Source of the DNA: Coriolopsis trogii
Taxonomy: Eukaryota; Basidiomycota; Agaricomycetes; Polyporales; Polyporaceae
Length of the DNA stretch: 64,000 bases
Direction of reading: 5' to 3'
Assembly (NCBI GenBank): GCA_020543525.1
Contig: JAHYIO010000023.1
Location: forward strand, 124,001 to 188,000
A model generated the notes under the pieces. That model saw only the letters and a list, made by a program, of their open reading frames with translations. It had not been told where the DNA came from and ran no database searches. Position numbers and translations under genes: made by a program. Of the stretch, positions 19,671 to 31,585 are shown one piece after another. How positions within the stretch are numbered: position 1 is the stretch's first letter; every line of letters begins with the position of its first letter.

Positions 19671-22600
19671 ATGTCCACGTCTGCCAACCTCACTGCTTTC
19701 GCCCACGATCCTGGGAAGAGGCATCGCTACATAGCTCCTGCCTACGCTGCCCGCCGCCTTGGACAACGCATCTTCTCGTCTAAGGCAGAGTTCAACCAGC
19801 GTATGCGAGCCTACTCCCGTCGTGGCGGTCGTGTCCACTCTGCCAAACTCCGAGCGTGCTCAAAGAGCGCTCCTCAAGATGACCAGATCGACCTCAAGCA
19901 GGGAAAGCGACCGAGACACGTGGATGATAGAGCATTGTTGAGATCCAGTGGTGTTAGGAGGTGTATTCGTTCTGAAGAGGAAGTCACGGAGGTGAGTATC
20001 GATGTCAAAATCGGGTCCATGCACAAACTCATCACTATCTAGGTTATCGACCGCATTGTGGAACTTATTCCTACACCTTCCGCTTCACGCGAGCATATTG
20101 GGGACCCGCCGCAGTCGCAGGAACAAGTCGAAGGTGAACTTTCTTTCTCCTTCGCGCTCTCACTCCGTCTCATGCAACGCGCCCGTTAGACGTGCTGTCT
20201 TTCGAACCCGAGGTCTGGATCAAGGTCGAGGAGGATGATGCGCGAGTTTGGCGACCTTGCTACGAGACAGATGGACATCCTCCTGTCAAGAGTGAGGATG
20301 AGGACGATGCTAGTTTCCAAGGGTCTGTTCCACCCCCGCAGGAGGCCGGCCCGTCCCATCAAGCCGTTGCACACCCCATCGAGTACAATACTCCGCGCAC
20401 GCCTGAAGCTCAAGTGCCTCCTTCCGTCTTTGAGCCCTCGAGTACGGCCTCCACCCCAGCTCGAATCCGATTCGAGACCATCGAGCCTCTCCTCTTGACG
20501 TCCACTCCTGCCAGTCCCGTCCTGCAAATCTTTGCCAAGTCCGAATTCCGCGAGCCTTCCATTCTCGAGTACACTCCGCCTAGCCCAGATGTGCAACGTA
20601 CCCAGGTACATATTTCTCGGCCACTCGTTCAACTTGCGCACCATGTCGAGAGTGCCCTTCTCGACGAAGACGTGGACATGTCCGACAGTTGTATCCCATC
20701 AAAGGCCTCTCATACTCCCGTCGGCACCTCAGATGTTTTCACGGTACAAGAGGCCAAGCTTGTCAACAACCTCGAAGACGACGCTCTTCGCAAGTTTAAC
20801 AGGCTGAGGAAAGGGAAGGAGCGCGCGCAAACAGCTCATTCCGTGCCCGAAGTCGTACCAACCGCACCCAAGAGGACTGCAACAACCTTCCAAGCCCCTG
20901 CAAGTCCAAGGATTCGCATCGAGTCCTGCAGCGATGAAGATCTTGCACGCCTGCAAAGCCTCAGTAACGAGTGCCACATGCCGACATCTGCGATGTCGTC
21001 CGCTCAACCTCCGAACAGCCCGAGGATCCGCATCGAGTCCTGCAGCGAGGAGGATTTAGCTCTTCTCCGCCACTCTGACGATGGTTTTCGCCTCAGAATA
21101 CCGTATAGCACGGTCCAGCCGCAGTCGCCGACAATTGCTGATGTCGAGATGGATGACTTTGCGTCTGTTCATGCCCGCACCAATCATGTGCCACTCGTCA
21201 CGACAGTCCGCCGCCCCACCGACGGCCAGTCCTCTTCAAAGCAGTGTTCGGTGAACAAAGGCAAGGGCAAGGAGACGCTTCCGGTACATCTCGAGGATGA
21301 CGACGAAGTCACCATTGTCGCATGGTCGAAGCCTATACGCAAGTCGAAGAAGAAGGCGGTCCAGGTCAAGCCGGAGCCAGAGGAGGTCGTCCTACCACCT
21401 CCCCGCACCGCAGCAAATGTTCTTGCCGCACCCTCACAGCAAGCATTGCGTGCATCGAGCTCCTCATTCCCCGCACATGTACCGAGGCCCGTCCGTCAGT
21501 CTTGGGTGGCGGCAAGCGATGTGGTCACAACGCTCAAGCCGTCCGCAGCTCCTGTTCCCCAGATGCTAGATGAGGACACGATCATGCATTCGGGATTGCA
21601 GCTAAGCCTGATCCCGGTCGTACCCCATGATGTTGAGATTGAGATGGGGGATAGCTCATTGGGTTTGCAACCACCTGCGATGTTCTCGGTCGCTGGGTCT
21701 GTCCCCGCTCCTATCGCCAGCAATCACCAACCTCCGCCTGTCCCCTCTGCAAATGCAGTGCACCCTCCGAATGGCCTCACTTCGGTCCATGCGAACAGGC
21801 CCATTCCGTCCATTGCTCCTTGTGAGTCTTTTGTGCGAGTGTCGTTTGATTTGCCACGCAGGTTAGCTCACCTCTTTGCATCTACAGCCAGCGCGAACTT
21901 GCGTATCAAGCGGGAAGTCTCCGAGGCTCCTGTATGCCAACCCTCCCCCTCTTCCCCAGCCAGCAACGCCACCTATCCTAGTAGTAGGTCCAAGCACGAG
22001 TGGGTCTACACCCCTAGTACGTCTATCGACCTTTGTACGTTATCACTACATGCCCTCGACGAGTTTACTCGCTCACTATATGCGCATATAGCCACTCTCC
22101 GGGAGAAGACCCCAGCACCCGCTGAGACGAGCGACCGTGCTCTTCCAGCATCTTCGCACATCAAGCAGGAGGTCGTTGAGCCCCAGAACGACCAGCTTTC
22201 CGTTGATGCGAACTACCCCACAAGCGGGGCGAAGCACAAGTGGATATATACGCCTAGCACCTCCATCGACCTTTGTGAGTCGTGTTTCCACGTCGATCAA
22301 GACTCTGATTGACTCATTTGCACGTGCAGCCACCCTCCCTGAGGCGATCCCGTCGCTTCTGTTGCCTCGCAGCCCATCAGAGCTGTCTTACCTCTCCGAG
22401 CCAGATGTAGGAGACATACCAGCCGCTTCAGTACATTCGGAGGACGGATCAGAGGAGTCTGCACCTCAAGCCTTCCCCGCCTGGCGTAGCCTCCCGACTT
22501 CGCCGGCGATCTCACCTATGACATCGTTCGATAGCATATCGGAGCTTTCCGATGTCTCGGACGATACATACGAGATGTCGTCTACAGAGGTATGTCCCAA

Positions 22601-23356
22601 TAGTCTATCTTTCTGGCGCACATTGGGCTCACGAGTTGTCAGTCATCCCAACTGGTCGACGATTGCTTGTGGTCGTACCGGAACTCAAGCGATCAGGTCG
22701 AAGGCGCGGACGAGGATCTATGCAACGCCGTCGTCTCTCCTTCAGCCAGCCGGACGTCCATCGGCGACTGCGAGGACGATCCATCCCTACCACGCAAGCT
22801 CATATGCCTCATGGAATCTCTCTCGTGCACTAGCTTCTACTCGTGCGGCACCTTCGAGTCCAGCAGCAGCCTAGGCGACTTCCACTCCGTAGCTAGCTCC
22901 AGCAGCCTCGCATCGTTCCCTTCGTGCGAGTCTTTCCTTACCGCCGTGGACTGGGAGGACGACTCTTTGGACGACTTCTCGGACGACTCTGCAGACAACT
23001 CTGTGAACGCGAGCGCGGATTTCTCGGACCACGACGACTGTGATATGCACTCTTCGGAGCGTTGGCCGTTGCACTCCGATACGAACGTGTGGCAGCAAGT
23101 CTCCTCGTGCTTCGGACAGCTCTACCAGGGATTCTCAGCCATTCGTTCTCGCATGGTCGTTCCTACTCTCCGCGTGCTGCGCGAGGATCCCTGCGTTGCG
23201 ACACGGTCATCTTCTGTCTGGCCTCTGACGAAGCGCCATTCGTCCTGGTGGAGCTGGCTATGGCCTAGTCTCTTGGTCTTTGTCGTCATCCCGACGATCG
23301 TCCAACCGCCGCTGCCTGACGACCCTCTCAAGCCCGGTCTCCTGGCCAGCTCTTGA
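19671..23356 (+). CDS. Large acidic tail-anchored protein with duplicated SUMO-motif exons
   Basis: Seven exons fit one frame: 19671-19991, 20043-20133, 20190-21821, 21888-22034, 22092-22274, 22330-22589 and 22643-23356, about 1115 residues. The N-terminus is basic; most of the rest is Ser/Pro/acidic and probably disordered. Five psi-K-x-E motifs (IKVE, VKSE, VKPE, IKRE, IKQE) match the SUMO acceptor consensus. DDDEVTIVAW matches a SUMO-interaction motif, and PRIRIESCS[DE]EDLA occurs twice and resembles a phospho-dependent one. Exons 4 and 5 are duplicates, each with IK[RQ]EV near the start and YTPSTSIDLS at the end. A hydrophobic helix (WSWLWPSLLVFVVIPTIV) 17 residues from the C-terminus predicts tail anchoring in ER or nuclear membrane. 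No known family recognised. Function is inferred from motifs only. Confidence 0.75.
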
Positions 23357-25216
23357 ACACCCTTCATCTTAGCATTTCCCTTCTTTGCGTCCTCATTTCG
23401 TCGCTGTTTCGCGGTTCACCTCTCATCTCCAACCCCTCCACCTTGTATAGACCGGGATGACTTCCACGGGCGACGTCCAGATTCCGAGGATGCGTCACTG
23501 CTCACTTTACGCTCCTGCAAGGACCATCGCCATCCCCCGGATACGTGTAACCGTCTTCGAATTTCGTTCGTCTGTGGTATTCGAGCGCAGCATCTTAGCA
23601 GCGCCCCTTGCCATTCCCTGTACCCGATAGTCTCTTGGATTCACAAACAAATATACGAGGTGCCGATCTTGTCGATATTCGACTGGTCCACCTCTTTTAC
23701 TCATGACGCTCCTTGGTGGGATAAGCGTGGTCACGTTCACCAAGTAAGGATAAGCATTCCCCTCTTCGTTGGCAGGCTTGCACGAGTGGACCGCAAGTCG
23801 CGAGAGAACGAAAACGTGGCGTGCAGGTTCGGGCATTTTCATGACCAGCTGGATTACCCCACAGCTCGTCCACTTGAACTCTCGGGGCAGCAAGCTAAAG
23901 CCTAAGTCAAGCGGCGTGCACGGCGTATGCGTAAAGCGTGTCAAGCAAGGTTTGGCAGATAACGTGGGTAATGGTATAGAAGGTGCTCGCAAAGGTTGAG
24001 GTGCTGAACGTTGTATTTCCGGAGGCATTGTACGAGACCGCGCGCGAGGCGTCCTGCCAGAAGAGTCATGTTGGATGAAGTATGCATGGCGCTGGAGGTC
24101 GTCATGTGCTAGTCACTGGCGCTCTGAGGACGAAGTAGCCTGTTCCGTGATAAACATTCATTCACGATCGCGACGTGCTTCTAGCTATCTGGCTGTGCAC
24201 CATGTCATAGCACGCACCGAAAGCCGGGGCAATGGGGCGGAGGGGAGACGTGGGGCTGTGGGGCTCAGCCAGACGCGTCGGTAAGAAGAAGGGGAGCGGT
24301 CGAGAGGGGGCGGTAAGAATAAGTACATGCCAAGGGACGATCGAGGTGAAGATAAGGCGGGGATCTGTGAGTGGCAGGAGATAGATCAGGCGATGCGAGT
24401 CTTGTTGAGAGATGGCCACGTTCGAGCTTCTCTGAACGGTGATGTAGGCAGGCCATGGGCTTAAGCTTTAATGATAATAACTATAGACGAAGAATCGCCG
24501 GCACGGTGGTATGAGTTTACTTCTGGTGCTGCATGACATTGAACGAGGATCGGTTGAGAGAACTGCATTCGCGGGGTCGTCGTCCAAGCTGATAGTATGT
24601 GTAGGTGTGGTTGGGCGCGAATACGGACATCGATGGGAACATGGAAGGGAGCAACGTTCGATCAAACCAGGGACGTACGACAATTAAGCGCGGGTATGTT
24701 GTGGGGGTTCCTCCGACCTGGCAGGACTGCCGCTGGGATGTGTCACGAAGGGAGGGCAGAGAAGACATGTGAGCTCTTTCCTGCGACAGGTGGGGTGACG
24801 AGCCCAGCGCGCATCGTGGTCGCAGTCCCGATGAAAGCAGGAAGCGCATCTGGCACTCGTTTGAATCCTACATGTAGCGGTGGGTCGGGACCGTGCTCAT
24901 GTACGGCAAGCGCGATGGGTGCTGGGCGAGCGCGGGGCGAGACGGGGGCTAGGAGGGGCCTGAGGATAGCCGGAAGCAGGAGAGCTGAAGGCGGGGGGTG
25001 GACGCGAGAATGGGGAGGGGAAATGCATGGCGCGCGGTTCCCCAACGGAGGTGAAGAGCTCCCTCGGAAATGCCCGCACCTACCCGCTTGGCCCCAATTA
25101 AAATCAGGGCGTTCGCTTTCTGCTGGCCCCCGCCTCTCTCTCCTCTTTCCCCATAGACCCCCCATAGACGGCCCCGGTTCCCTAGACGTCTCCTCTCCCT
25201 CCCTGACCGCCCAAAA
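23357..25216. other. 1.86-kb intergenic region, desaturase promoter at its end
   Basis: A 173-codon minus-strand frame (23507-24028) and a 310-codon plus-strand frame (24597-25529) are open, but both lack motifs, and the second runs into the desaturase in the wrong frame. A CCAAT box lies at 25094-25098, about 120 bp before the desaturase start, followed by CT-rich leader sequence. Confidence 0.45.
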
Positions 25217-26959
25217 ATGTCGACAAAGACCGCGTCCGGAAGGACGACCGTCGAGCAGGTGCCCGTCGTCATTCCAGACCTCACAGTCAAGGACCTCCTT
25301 TCCGCCATTCCGTGAGTCCCCCACTTGGTCTCTCGCCGTCGTACGCAACGCTCAACCCGTTCAATCAAGGGCCCACTGCTACCAGCGGTCTGCCATCAGG
25401 TCCTCGCTCTACATGTACGTTTGTTATGACGCGTCTTCGACGTGTCATTCCGTGTCATGCTCATTCCGCCTCCAGTGTCATGGACTGTGTCATCATCTTC
25501 GGCTTCTACAAACTCACCTACTTCCTTGACGCGCTCATCGCCCCCGAGAACATCGCGCTCCCCAACCCGTACCTATACCCCGCCGCGCGCTTTGCCCTCT
25601 GGGCATTCTACACCTTCTTTGTCGGCCTTTTCGCCACTGGCCTCTGGGTCATCGCCCACGAGTGTGGTCACCAGGCATTTTCGGAAAGCAAGGCGATCAA
25701 CAACGCCGTCGGATGGGTCCTCCATTCCGCGTGAGTTTTAGACTTTTCTTATTTCGGCATATAGCGCCTCTATCCGCATATACTCACATGTGATGATCCC
25801 TTTCCATTTGCGTTTGAATTCACCCGCCCATCCTCTCCGCATTCTCTCTCTAGGCTTGGTGTACCTTATCACGCGTGGCGCATCACCCATGCGAAGCACC
25901 ATGCTTCTACGGCTCACATGACGCAAGACCAAGTCTATGTCCCTAGGACTCGTTCCGAGCTTGGTCTCCCTGCCTTCGACCCCACCAAGGAGGACCTTGC
26001 TGGTTCTAGCGTTACGGACGATGTCAAGCAGGAGCTCTGGGAGGCTCTCGGCGATTCCCCCATCGGAGCTGTCTATGGTTCTCTCCGTTACCTCGTGAGT
26101 GACATCCTTCATGCTTGATGTATGCTATGTCGCTGAATACTGTCTCGTAAAGCTCGGTGGCTGGCCTGCGTACATTATCATGAATGCATCTGGTCAACCT
26201 CGCTACCCCAAGGGCACGAACCGTACGTCGTCTTGCAGCTACGTCAGAGTGCCGTCTGTCTCATCTTTGTGTCTTTCTCAGACTTCGACCCCTCCGCTGT
26301 GATGTTCCGTCCCGATCAACGTGGTCAAATCATCATCTCAAACGTTGGGATCCTGCTCTGGCTTGCTGGTGTTGCTGCTTCCATCAACAAGTGGGGCTTC
26401 CTTGAGGTTTTCCGTGTCTACCTCGTTCCCTACCTCTGGTAAGTGATCGGGATTATTCTCCTGAAAATTCACATTAAATGGCGTCTGCAACAGGGTCAAC
26501 CACTGGCTTGTCTTGATCACGTTCCTCCAGCACACCGACCCCCTGATTCCCCACTACCGGGCCTCCGAGTTCACGTTCCCTCGTGGTGCGCTTTCGACCT
26601 TCGACAGGAACCTCCTCGGAGACCTTGGTAGCTTCATGGGCTGGCTCGGCGCGTTCGCCACGCACGGTATTTCCGAGACCCACGTCGCGCACCACGTCTC
26701 GAGCAAGATTCCTCACTACCACGCCTGGGAGGCAACGGATGCTCTTCGCAAGCTCCTTGCACAGAACGGCATCCAGCTCCAGGGTCGTCCGGGCAGCTGG
26801 GCCGAGGTTTACCGTGTGTTCAAGCAGTGCAAGTTCGTCGAGGATGAGGGCGACATTCTGTTCTACAAGAACGCGTATGGGCTCGCGACCTCGCGTCCCG
26901 TGTTCGCGGACAACACCGCGAGCGACTCGGGTATCGAGCTAGTCGACAAGGATGCGTGA
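25217..26959 (+). CDS. Delta-12 fatty acid desaturase
   Basis: Seven exons, 25217-25311, 25370-25414, 25476-25730, 25854-26094, 26153-26222, 26282-26438 and 26494-26959, give 442 residues, the usual length. This membrane-bound di-iron enzyme of the ER inserts the second double bond into oleoyl chains to form linoleate, drawing electrons from cytochrome b5. All three histidine boxes are present: HECGH (108-112), HAKHH (144-148) and HVAHH (351-355). Hydrophobic stretches before box 1 and between boxes 2 and 3 match the four-helix topology. Exon joins restore conserved text such as AIPAHCYQRSA, WVLHSALGVPYHAW, NHFDP and LWVNHWLV. The C-terminus SGIELVDKDA carries no lysine ER-retrieval motif. 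Delta-12 versus bifunctional delta-12/15 activity cannot be told from sequence. Confidence 0.95.
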
Positions 26960-27746
26960 ACGGCAATTTATATCCTGTCGTGCACTGTACTGTACCCCAC
27001 GTCCTCGTCATCCCTACTCTGGCACATCCCCTCAGCTGCAAGGTTGACTCTCGGCCCTCTCCCATCCTTCCACGACACAAGCCCCCATCGTCATTGCGGT
27101 TTGGACGAAAACTGTCCCGGCTACAACCCCTCTCGATCTTCCTTTCCATTCTCCACGAGTATATACCAACGCTCCTGGACTTTGGGAGCGTCCATGGAAG
27201 ATCATGGGTGGGTGACGGGTGCGCTTCTACGACGTAGATAGAGATAGAATGTCTATGACGGTTAATAGGTTAGAGAGCGCCACATAATCTGCATTGGATT
27301 CATGAAACATTTATTGATCGGGCGTGTTGGAACGTGTTGAAGTCGTGAAGGACGTAGTGTAGGACAATTCAAACCAACTTCGTTGCGATCGCTTCTGTCA
27401 GCAACAACTTCGAGACGGTATGCTTGCTGTGGGGAGGCGGCTTAGCTAGTCTCGGATCGCATGCACATGTCGAAAGTCTGATGTCAAAGGGAAAATGCCA
27501 TGGAAGAGTTACAGTATACTGCCTATGTTTTGGTGTGGCATGTAAAGCATACGTGGTGATCGTGCCTGTCGGTCGTCCGCGGGTAAGGGCTAGGGAGGGA
27601 GTAGCGGAGATCGAGTTCATACAACAGAGCGAGCAGATAGAGGAAGATGCCCAACCAGCAGAGCGTACCCAAAAGCAAGCCCGATCACCCCACCTCCCAA
27701 TCGTCAACACAGGGAAAAGAAAACGAGTCGCAAGGGAGCGAGTCGT
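26960..27746. other. Convergent 3' region of desaturase and eS19 genes
   Basis: Holds the two 3' untranslated regions. No separate gene seen. Open frames that continue into the eS19 gene on the opposite strand are shadows of its acidic tail. Confidence 0.55.
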
Positions 27747-28503
27747 CTACTCCTCGTCCTCCTCCTCATCTTCCTCCTCCTCGTCCTCCTCCTCTTCGCG
27801 GGCGGCCTCGACGACGGCGGTCGCGATGCGATCGAGGTCACGCTGGCCGTCCTGGGAGATGCGGCGGCCGCCGTTGTCCGTCTGCTCGAGCACGCCGATC
27901 TTCTCGAGCGACTGGCAGATCTTGCGCTGCACGGACGCGGAGCAGTCCGCGTGGTGCGAGGGGCGGTTGCCCCTCCGGTTGCGGCCGCCGTGGAGCTTCG
28001 TCAGCGCGCCGATGCCGACGTCTTTCCGGAGGTAGATGTGTCTTGCGATCGCAGCTGTTTTTTTGTTTTGGTTGGGTTGTGGTCGAATGTGTGTGGTAGG
28101 AGCGCGATTGACGGAGTCGGAGGTGACGTATCGCGTGCAAGGAGAACGTTCAAAGGTGTTTTGCAGGTGTGTGGGGAGAGTGAGGGATGGAGGGTAGGAA
28201 ACACAGGCGAGTGCAGAGTTAGCCGTACGGATTCACCGCAAGACGAGAAATGTGGTGAACGGACCTGCACGGACGTAGTACCAGTCAGGGTCATAAGGGG
28301 CGAGCTCCTTGAAGGAGCCGGTTTTGACAAGGTCAACCCAGGTGGGCACCTCGAGCTTGCCCGAACGCTTGAGGTGGGATGCGTATGCGGTGATGAAGGC
28401 ATCCGCGCTGTTTCGGTCCAGAGATTCGTTCCAAACGAGGTGAGCACATCTACACACACTTCGCCACAACATGTACGCACCTGATGTCTCGTACGCCCGG
28501 CAT
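27747..28503 (-). CDS. rps19: 40S ribosomal protein eS19
   Basis: Three exons, 28503-28481, 28407-28265 and 28054-27747, give 157 residues. The short first exon MPGVRDIS fits the family start, and the joins restore [20 protein letters not shown]. Hallmarks are [49 protein letters not shown] and [18 protein letters not shown]. The protein sits on the head of the 40S subunit and is needed for pre-40S maturation. The C-terminus ends in an acidic tail of 16 residues ([16 protein letters not shown]), longer than in yeast. Intron 2 is 210 bp, long for this region, as is common in fungal ribosomal protein genes. Confidence 0.96.
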
Positions 28504-29678
28504 TTTGTGGTCTTAGGGGAAAGAGAGAGGATAGATTACCTTGAGGAACGGGCGGGAGTGCGGCGGGCGCGTCGATGGCGGCGGTGTGTGGATTGGGACG
28601 AGGGCGGCAAAATTGAGTTCGAAGCCAGCGTCCGGTTCTGTGCAGTTCTGTGCTTAGTCAGCACTGTGTCCCGTGATCCATGGCGAGGCGTCTACTGTGA
28701 TTTTGGACTTGGGTCGGATGGAAAGTTGTAGTGGGCAACCTCGCCCATGTTCTGTGTCGCAAATTACATACAGTATCCTGCTTCATCTCGAATGGGATTT
28801 CGAACGCGGTACGCTCGACTCTTGTATATCGCGATCGGTACTAGGTGATGGGCGTCACAACCTTTTACACAGCCACATCCGCTTGCATGTTGGACTCAAA
28901 GTGACGGCTTCATATCGTCTAGAGTGCCTACAACAAGAGACTTGAGACTTGTTCTGGTGCGAGAGCTCTGAATTGTCATATCGGATTGACGGAGAGCTCG
29001 GATGGCTGCAACAGTACTCAGGCAACGCATTCGACGTGCTCTGGCCCATTGATCACTCTGACTCTGAGTCCTGGAAATGCTCATCAGATTTAACCTATAG
29101 ACTCCATAGTCTAGGTGAATACTAGACCCGTGGCGAAATAACATAGAGTACCTGATGTGCGAGACATTGAAGCTATGTACGTCTCCTACTCATGCCAACT
29201 GCTGCCACGCTGCTTATTTGTCTTTCAGAGGCTTGCCAGACACGCTCAGATGCCCGGTTGAGGTATCGAGGGCCCGGAGTCTTCGAATTATGCGGAGTCC
29301 GTGATTGCACGTAAAGTAATGCTACCCAGCACCACGTAGAACCACAACGGGAGCGCTCGGGGGTAATGCGGGCTTGAGACACCTGAAGAACAAACTGGAT
29401 TCATAAGTCGCTATTCGACACAGAACGAGCAGAGAGCAGTAAAATACAACAATATGACGGATGGCGAGACTTATATATACAGTGTAGATTGCCCACAAAG
29501 CACGCGATGTAAGAGAATAACCGTACATGTCAGCCGTAGCCACAGGGAAGGAAAAAGTGTCAGTGTATAGTACAACCACATCCACACAATCGAAGAGTCC
29601 ATCCTGGTATCAACGTACAAGCTCTGTCCGATCATGATCGCCGGATCCTCGAAGACCAATTGAAGGCATAGGAGGACC
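28504..29678. other. Intergenic: eS19 promoter and F-box 3' region
   Basis: The first few hundred bases above 28503 are CT-rich on the minus strand and are the probable eS19 promoter and leader. The rest has no supported gene. Confidence 0.5.
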
Positions 29679-31181
29679 TCATGCAGTGATCCTGAGCCGC
29701 TGGCCCAACGTTTCGGCCAACGCCTGTCCATGTTCGAACCCAAACTCGGCGCACCCGACGACAGCGACGCTGTCGACCGTCTCACACCGCCCTTCCTCCG
29801 CCGCCCGGTCAGTGAACAGGACACGCTCACGGAGCGCCTCCACCACCGCGTCCCCGGACACGCGCTGGCAGTGCCAAATCTCGAGCTTCCTCAGCCCCGG
29901 CAAGCGCACCGCCCACGTCTCCCCTATCTCGCGTCCTGGCAAGCACCCGAGCCCGAGCCCGAACGCGAACCTGCGCCTCCGGAAGGGCGCGAGCATCCCG
30001 ACGACGCGGTCGGACATGTCCGAGCCGACGATCCGGAACTCGCGCAGCCGGTCGAGGTGGTCGAAGCAGTACCGGAAGTCCTTCGTGCGCATGTCGGCGT
30101 AGTCCATGTGCAGCACCTGCAGCGGAGGGCGCGAGCGGCGGAGGAGCGTGCGGAGGCCCATGCCCGTCGCGTGATCCGAGTATGGCGACTGCGAGAAGTC
30201 GTGCGCCTCGTCGTCGGACTCGCCCTCGTCCGCCGGCGACTGCTGCGACACGTACGGGTCCGTGGCGAGCTCGAAGTCGACGTTCGTGTGCTCGAGGTAG
30301 AGCTCCTCGAGCGCGGGCGCGTCGATATGCGACAGTATGGCGCGCACGGAGACGGTGCTCCGGATGAGGATGGTTCGGAGCTGGGGCAGTTTCACGGAGA
30401 CGAGCTGCCCGGGCTGGATCGGGTCGCCCTCTTGTGGCCATCCGGCGAAGTGGAACGTTTCGAGGAAGGGCATGCAACGAAGGAAGTTGATTATACGCAC
30501 GACGTCGGTCTTGACTTCGACCGAGAACTCAGTGATGCAGATGGACCTGACCGGTATGGGCTTCATGACCGACGCGAGCGGCAGCGCGTAGAGCGCAAAA
30601 TGCAGGGAGAGCACAGGAGCTCCGTCCGCAGGGGTGTGCACCCGGAAGATGTGCGGTGTAGGTCGATCGTCCGACGTGTCGGAGTCGTTATTGAGCCCGA
30701 GGGGATCTAAGGCGGACATCCCTCTGATGAGGACGTGCAACTCGTCGACGAGACATGGTTGGGTGCGATCAAAGGGGTACTTCGCGAAGTCGAACTCTTC
30801 GTCTTGTCGGCCGGCTATGACGCAACGCTGGAGGCGCTGCATGTTCGAGAGGAGAGGCGAGAGGAGGGAAAGGATCATGTCTGACGACGATGTCTCAATG
30901 CGGACGTCGAACGGGAGAGGATCAGACTTGTACATCCACCAGAGGGCCTGGGTATGTGAGATCTCCGTCCCATTGCGTTCGTATAGATAGATATGCTGCC
31001 ATATGCGAGGCGAGAGGTAGCTGACGTCCCTCCAGTATCGACAGACCTGACCGAGGATGACGGGAGTAAGGAGGTGCGATGGTTGATCAGAACAGTGAAC
31101 AAAGATGTCGATGAGTAACTCCGGTGGCAGTCTCGAGATCGGAGGGATGGCGATAGCCTGCGGCGAAGAGAGAACAGACAT
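29679..31181 (-). CDS. F-box protein with LRR-like C-terminal part
   Basis: One uninterrupted frame of 500 codons, start ATG 31181, stop 29679. The F-box is at residues 14-60: ISRLPPELLIDIFVHC, then LGQVCRYWRDVSYLSPRIWQHI, typical of mushroom F-box proteins that bind Skp1 in SCF ubiquitin ligases. The C-terminal 400 residues show irregular leucine-rich spacing (LPQLRTILIRS, APALEELYLEHTNV, LRKLEIWHCQRVSGDAV) consistent with LRR substrate-binding repeats. An acidic, Ser-rich insert near residue 315 (DEGESDDEAHDF) is unusual. Base composition is GC-rich in the third codon position, so long false frames open on the other strand. Substrate unknown. Confidence 0.9.
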   Translation of the reverse strand: MSVLSSPQAIAIPPISRLPPELLIDIFVHCSDQPSHLLTPVILGQVCRYWRDVSYLSPRIWQHIYLYERNGTEISHTQALWWMYKSDPLPFDVRIETSSSDMILSLLSPLLSNMQRLQRCVIAGRQDEEFDFAKYPFDRTQPCLVDELHVLIRGMSALDPLGLNNDSDTSDDRPTPHIFRVHTPADGAPVLSLHFALYALPLASVMKPIPVRSICITEFSVEVKTDVVRIINFLRCMPFLETFHFAGWPQEGDPIQPGQLVSVKLPQLRTILIRSTVSVRAILSHIDAPALEELYLEHTNVDFELATDPYVSQQSPADEGESDDEAHDFSQSPYSDHATGMGLRTLLRRSRPPLQVLHMDYADMRTKDFRYCFDHLDRLREFRIVGSDMSDRVVGMLAPFRRRRFAFGLGLGCLPGREIGETWAVRLPGLRKLEIWHCQRVSGDAVVEALRERVLFTDRAAEEGRCETVDSVAVVGCAEFGFEHGQALAETLGQRLRITA

Positions 31182-31585
31182 CGTCGACGGCGGTGTCCAG
31201 ACCGGATCGGAGGTATGGGTTGGGAGAAGGAGAGGAATGGACGAGTTGCGGTAGAGAGCATGCTCACCTACTCTGGCGTGATTTCACTCCCTCGCCTCAC
31301 GTCTGGCAGACGCCCATAACACCTCCTTCCCACGCTTTCGAGTCCACTCGGCCACTGCTGTGCCAGCTGCAGCTTCCACATCCAAACACGCATACAGTCG
31401 ACTTACGAAACACGGAACTCTATTAGAGCTGAGAGCGCGGTACTAGTACAAATGCGAGACACATGCGATGCAACTAGTCGAGAGCCATAGACAACGTCGG
31501 ATACCAATCAGGGATACAGAGACAGAGAACGATACACATACACGAGTCCATACACAGCTAAGAGGCTAATCGCGGAACAACGCAC
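31182..31585. other. Intergenic between F-box start and RNR1 stop
   Basis: About 400 bp with the F-box promoter and the 3' region of the reductase gene. No gene seen. Confidence 0.55.

Noticed and set aside
23507..24028. 173-codon minus-strand open frame
   Set aside because: No motif, mixed composition, and it lies where the 3' region of the 19671-23356 gene should be.
24597..25529. 310-codon plus-strand open frame before and over the desaturase start
   Set aside because: It runs through intron 1 and exon 2 of the desaturase in a non-family frame at its end, and its N-terminal part shows no motif.
27424..28035. 203-codon plus-strand frame ending in poly-Ser
   Set aside because: It is the reverse strand of the acidic tail and core of the eS19 gene.
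29730..30710. 326-codon plus-strand open frame
   Set aside because: Antisense shadow of the F-box gene at 29679-31181; GC-rich third positions open long frames on the other strand, and the product is Arg/Glu/Val-biased without motifs.
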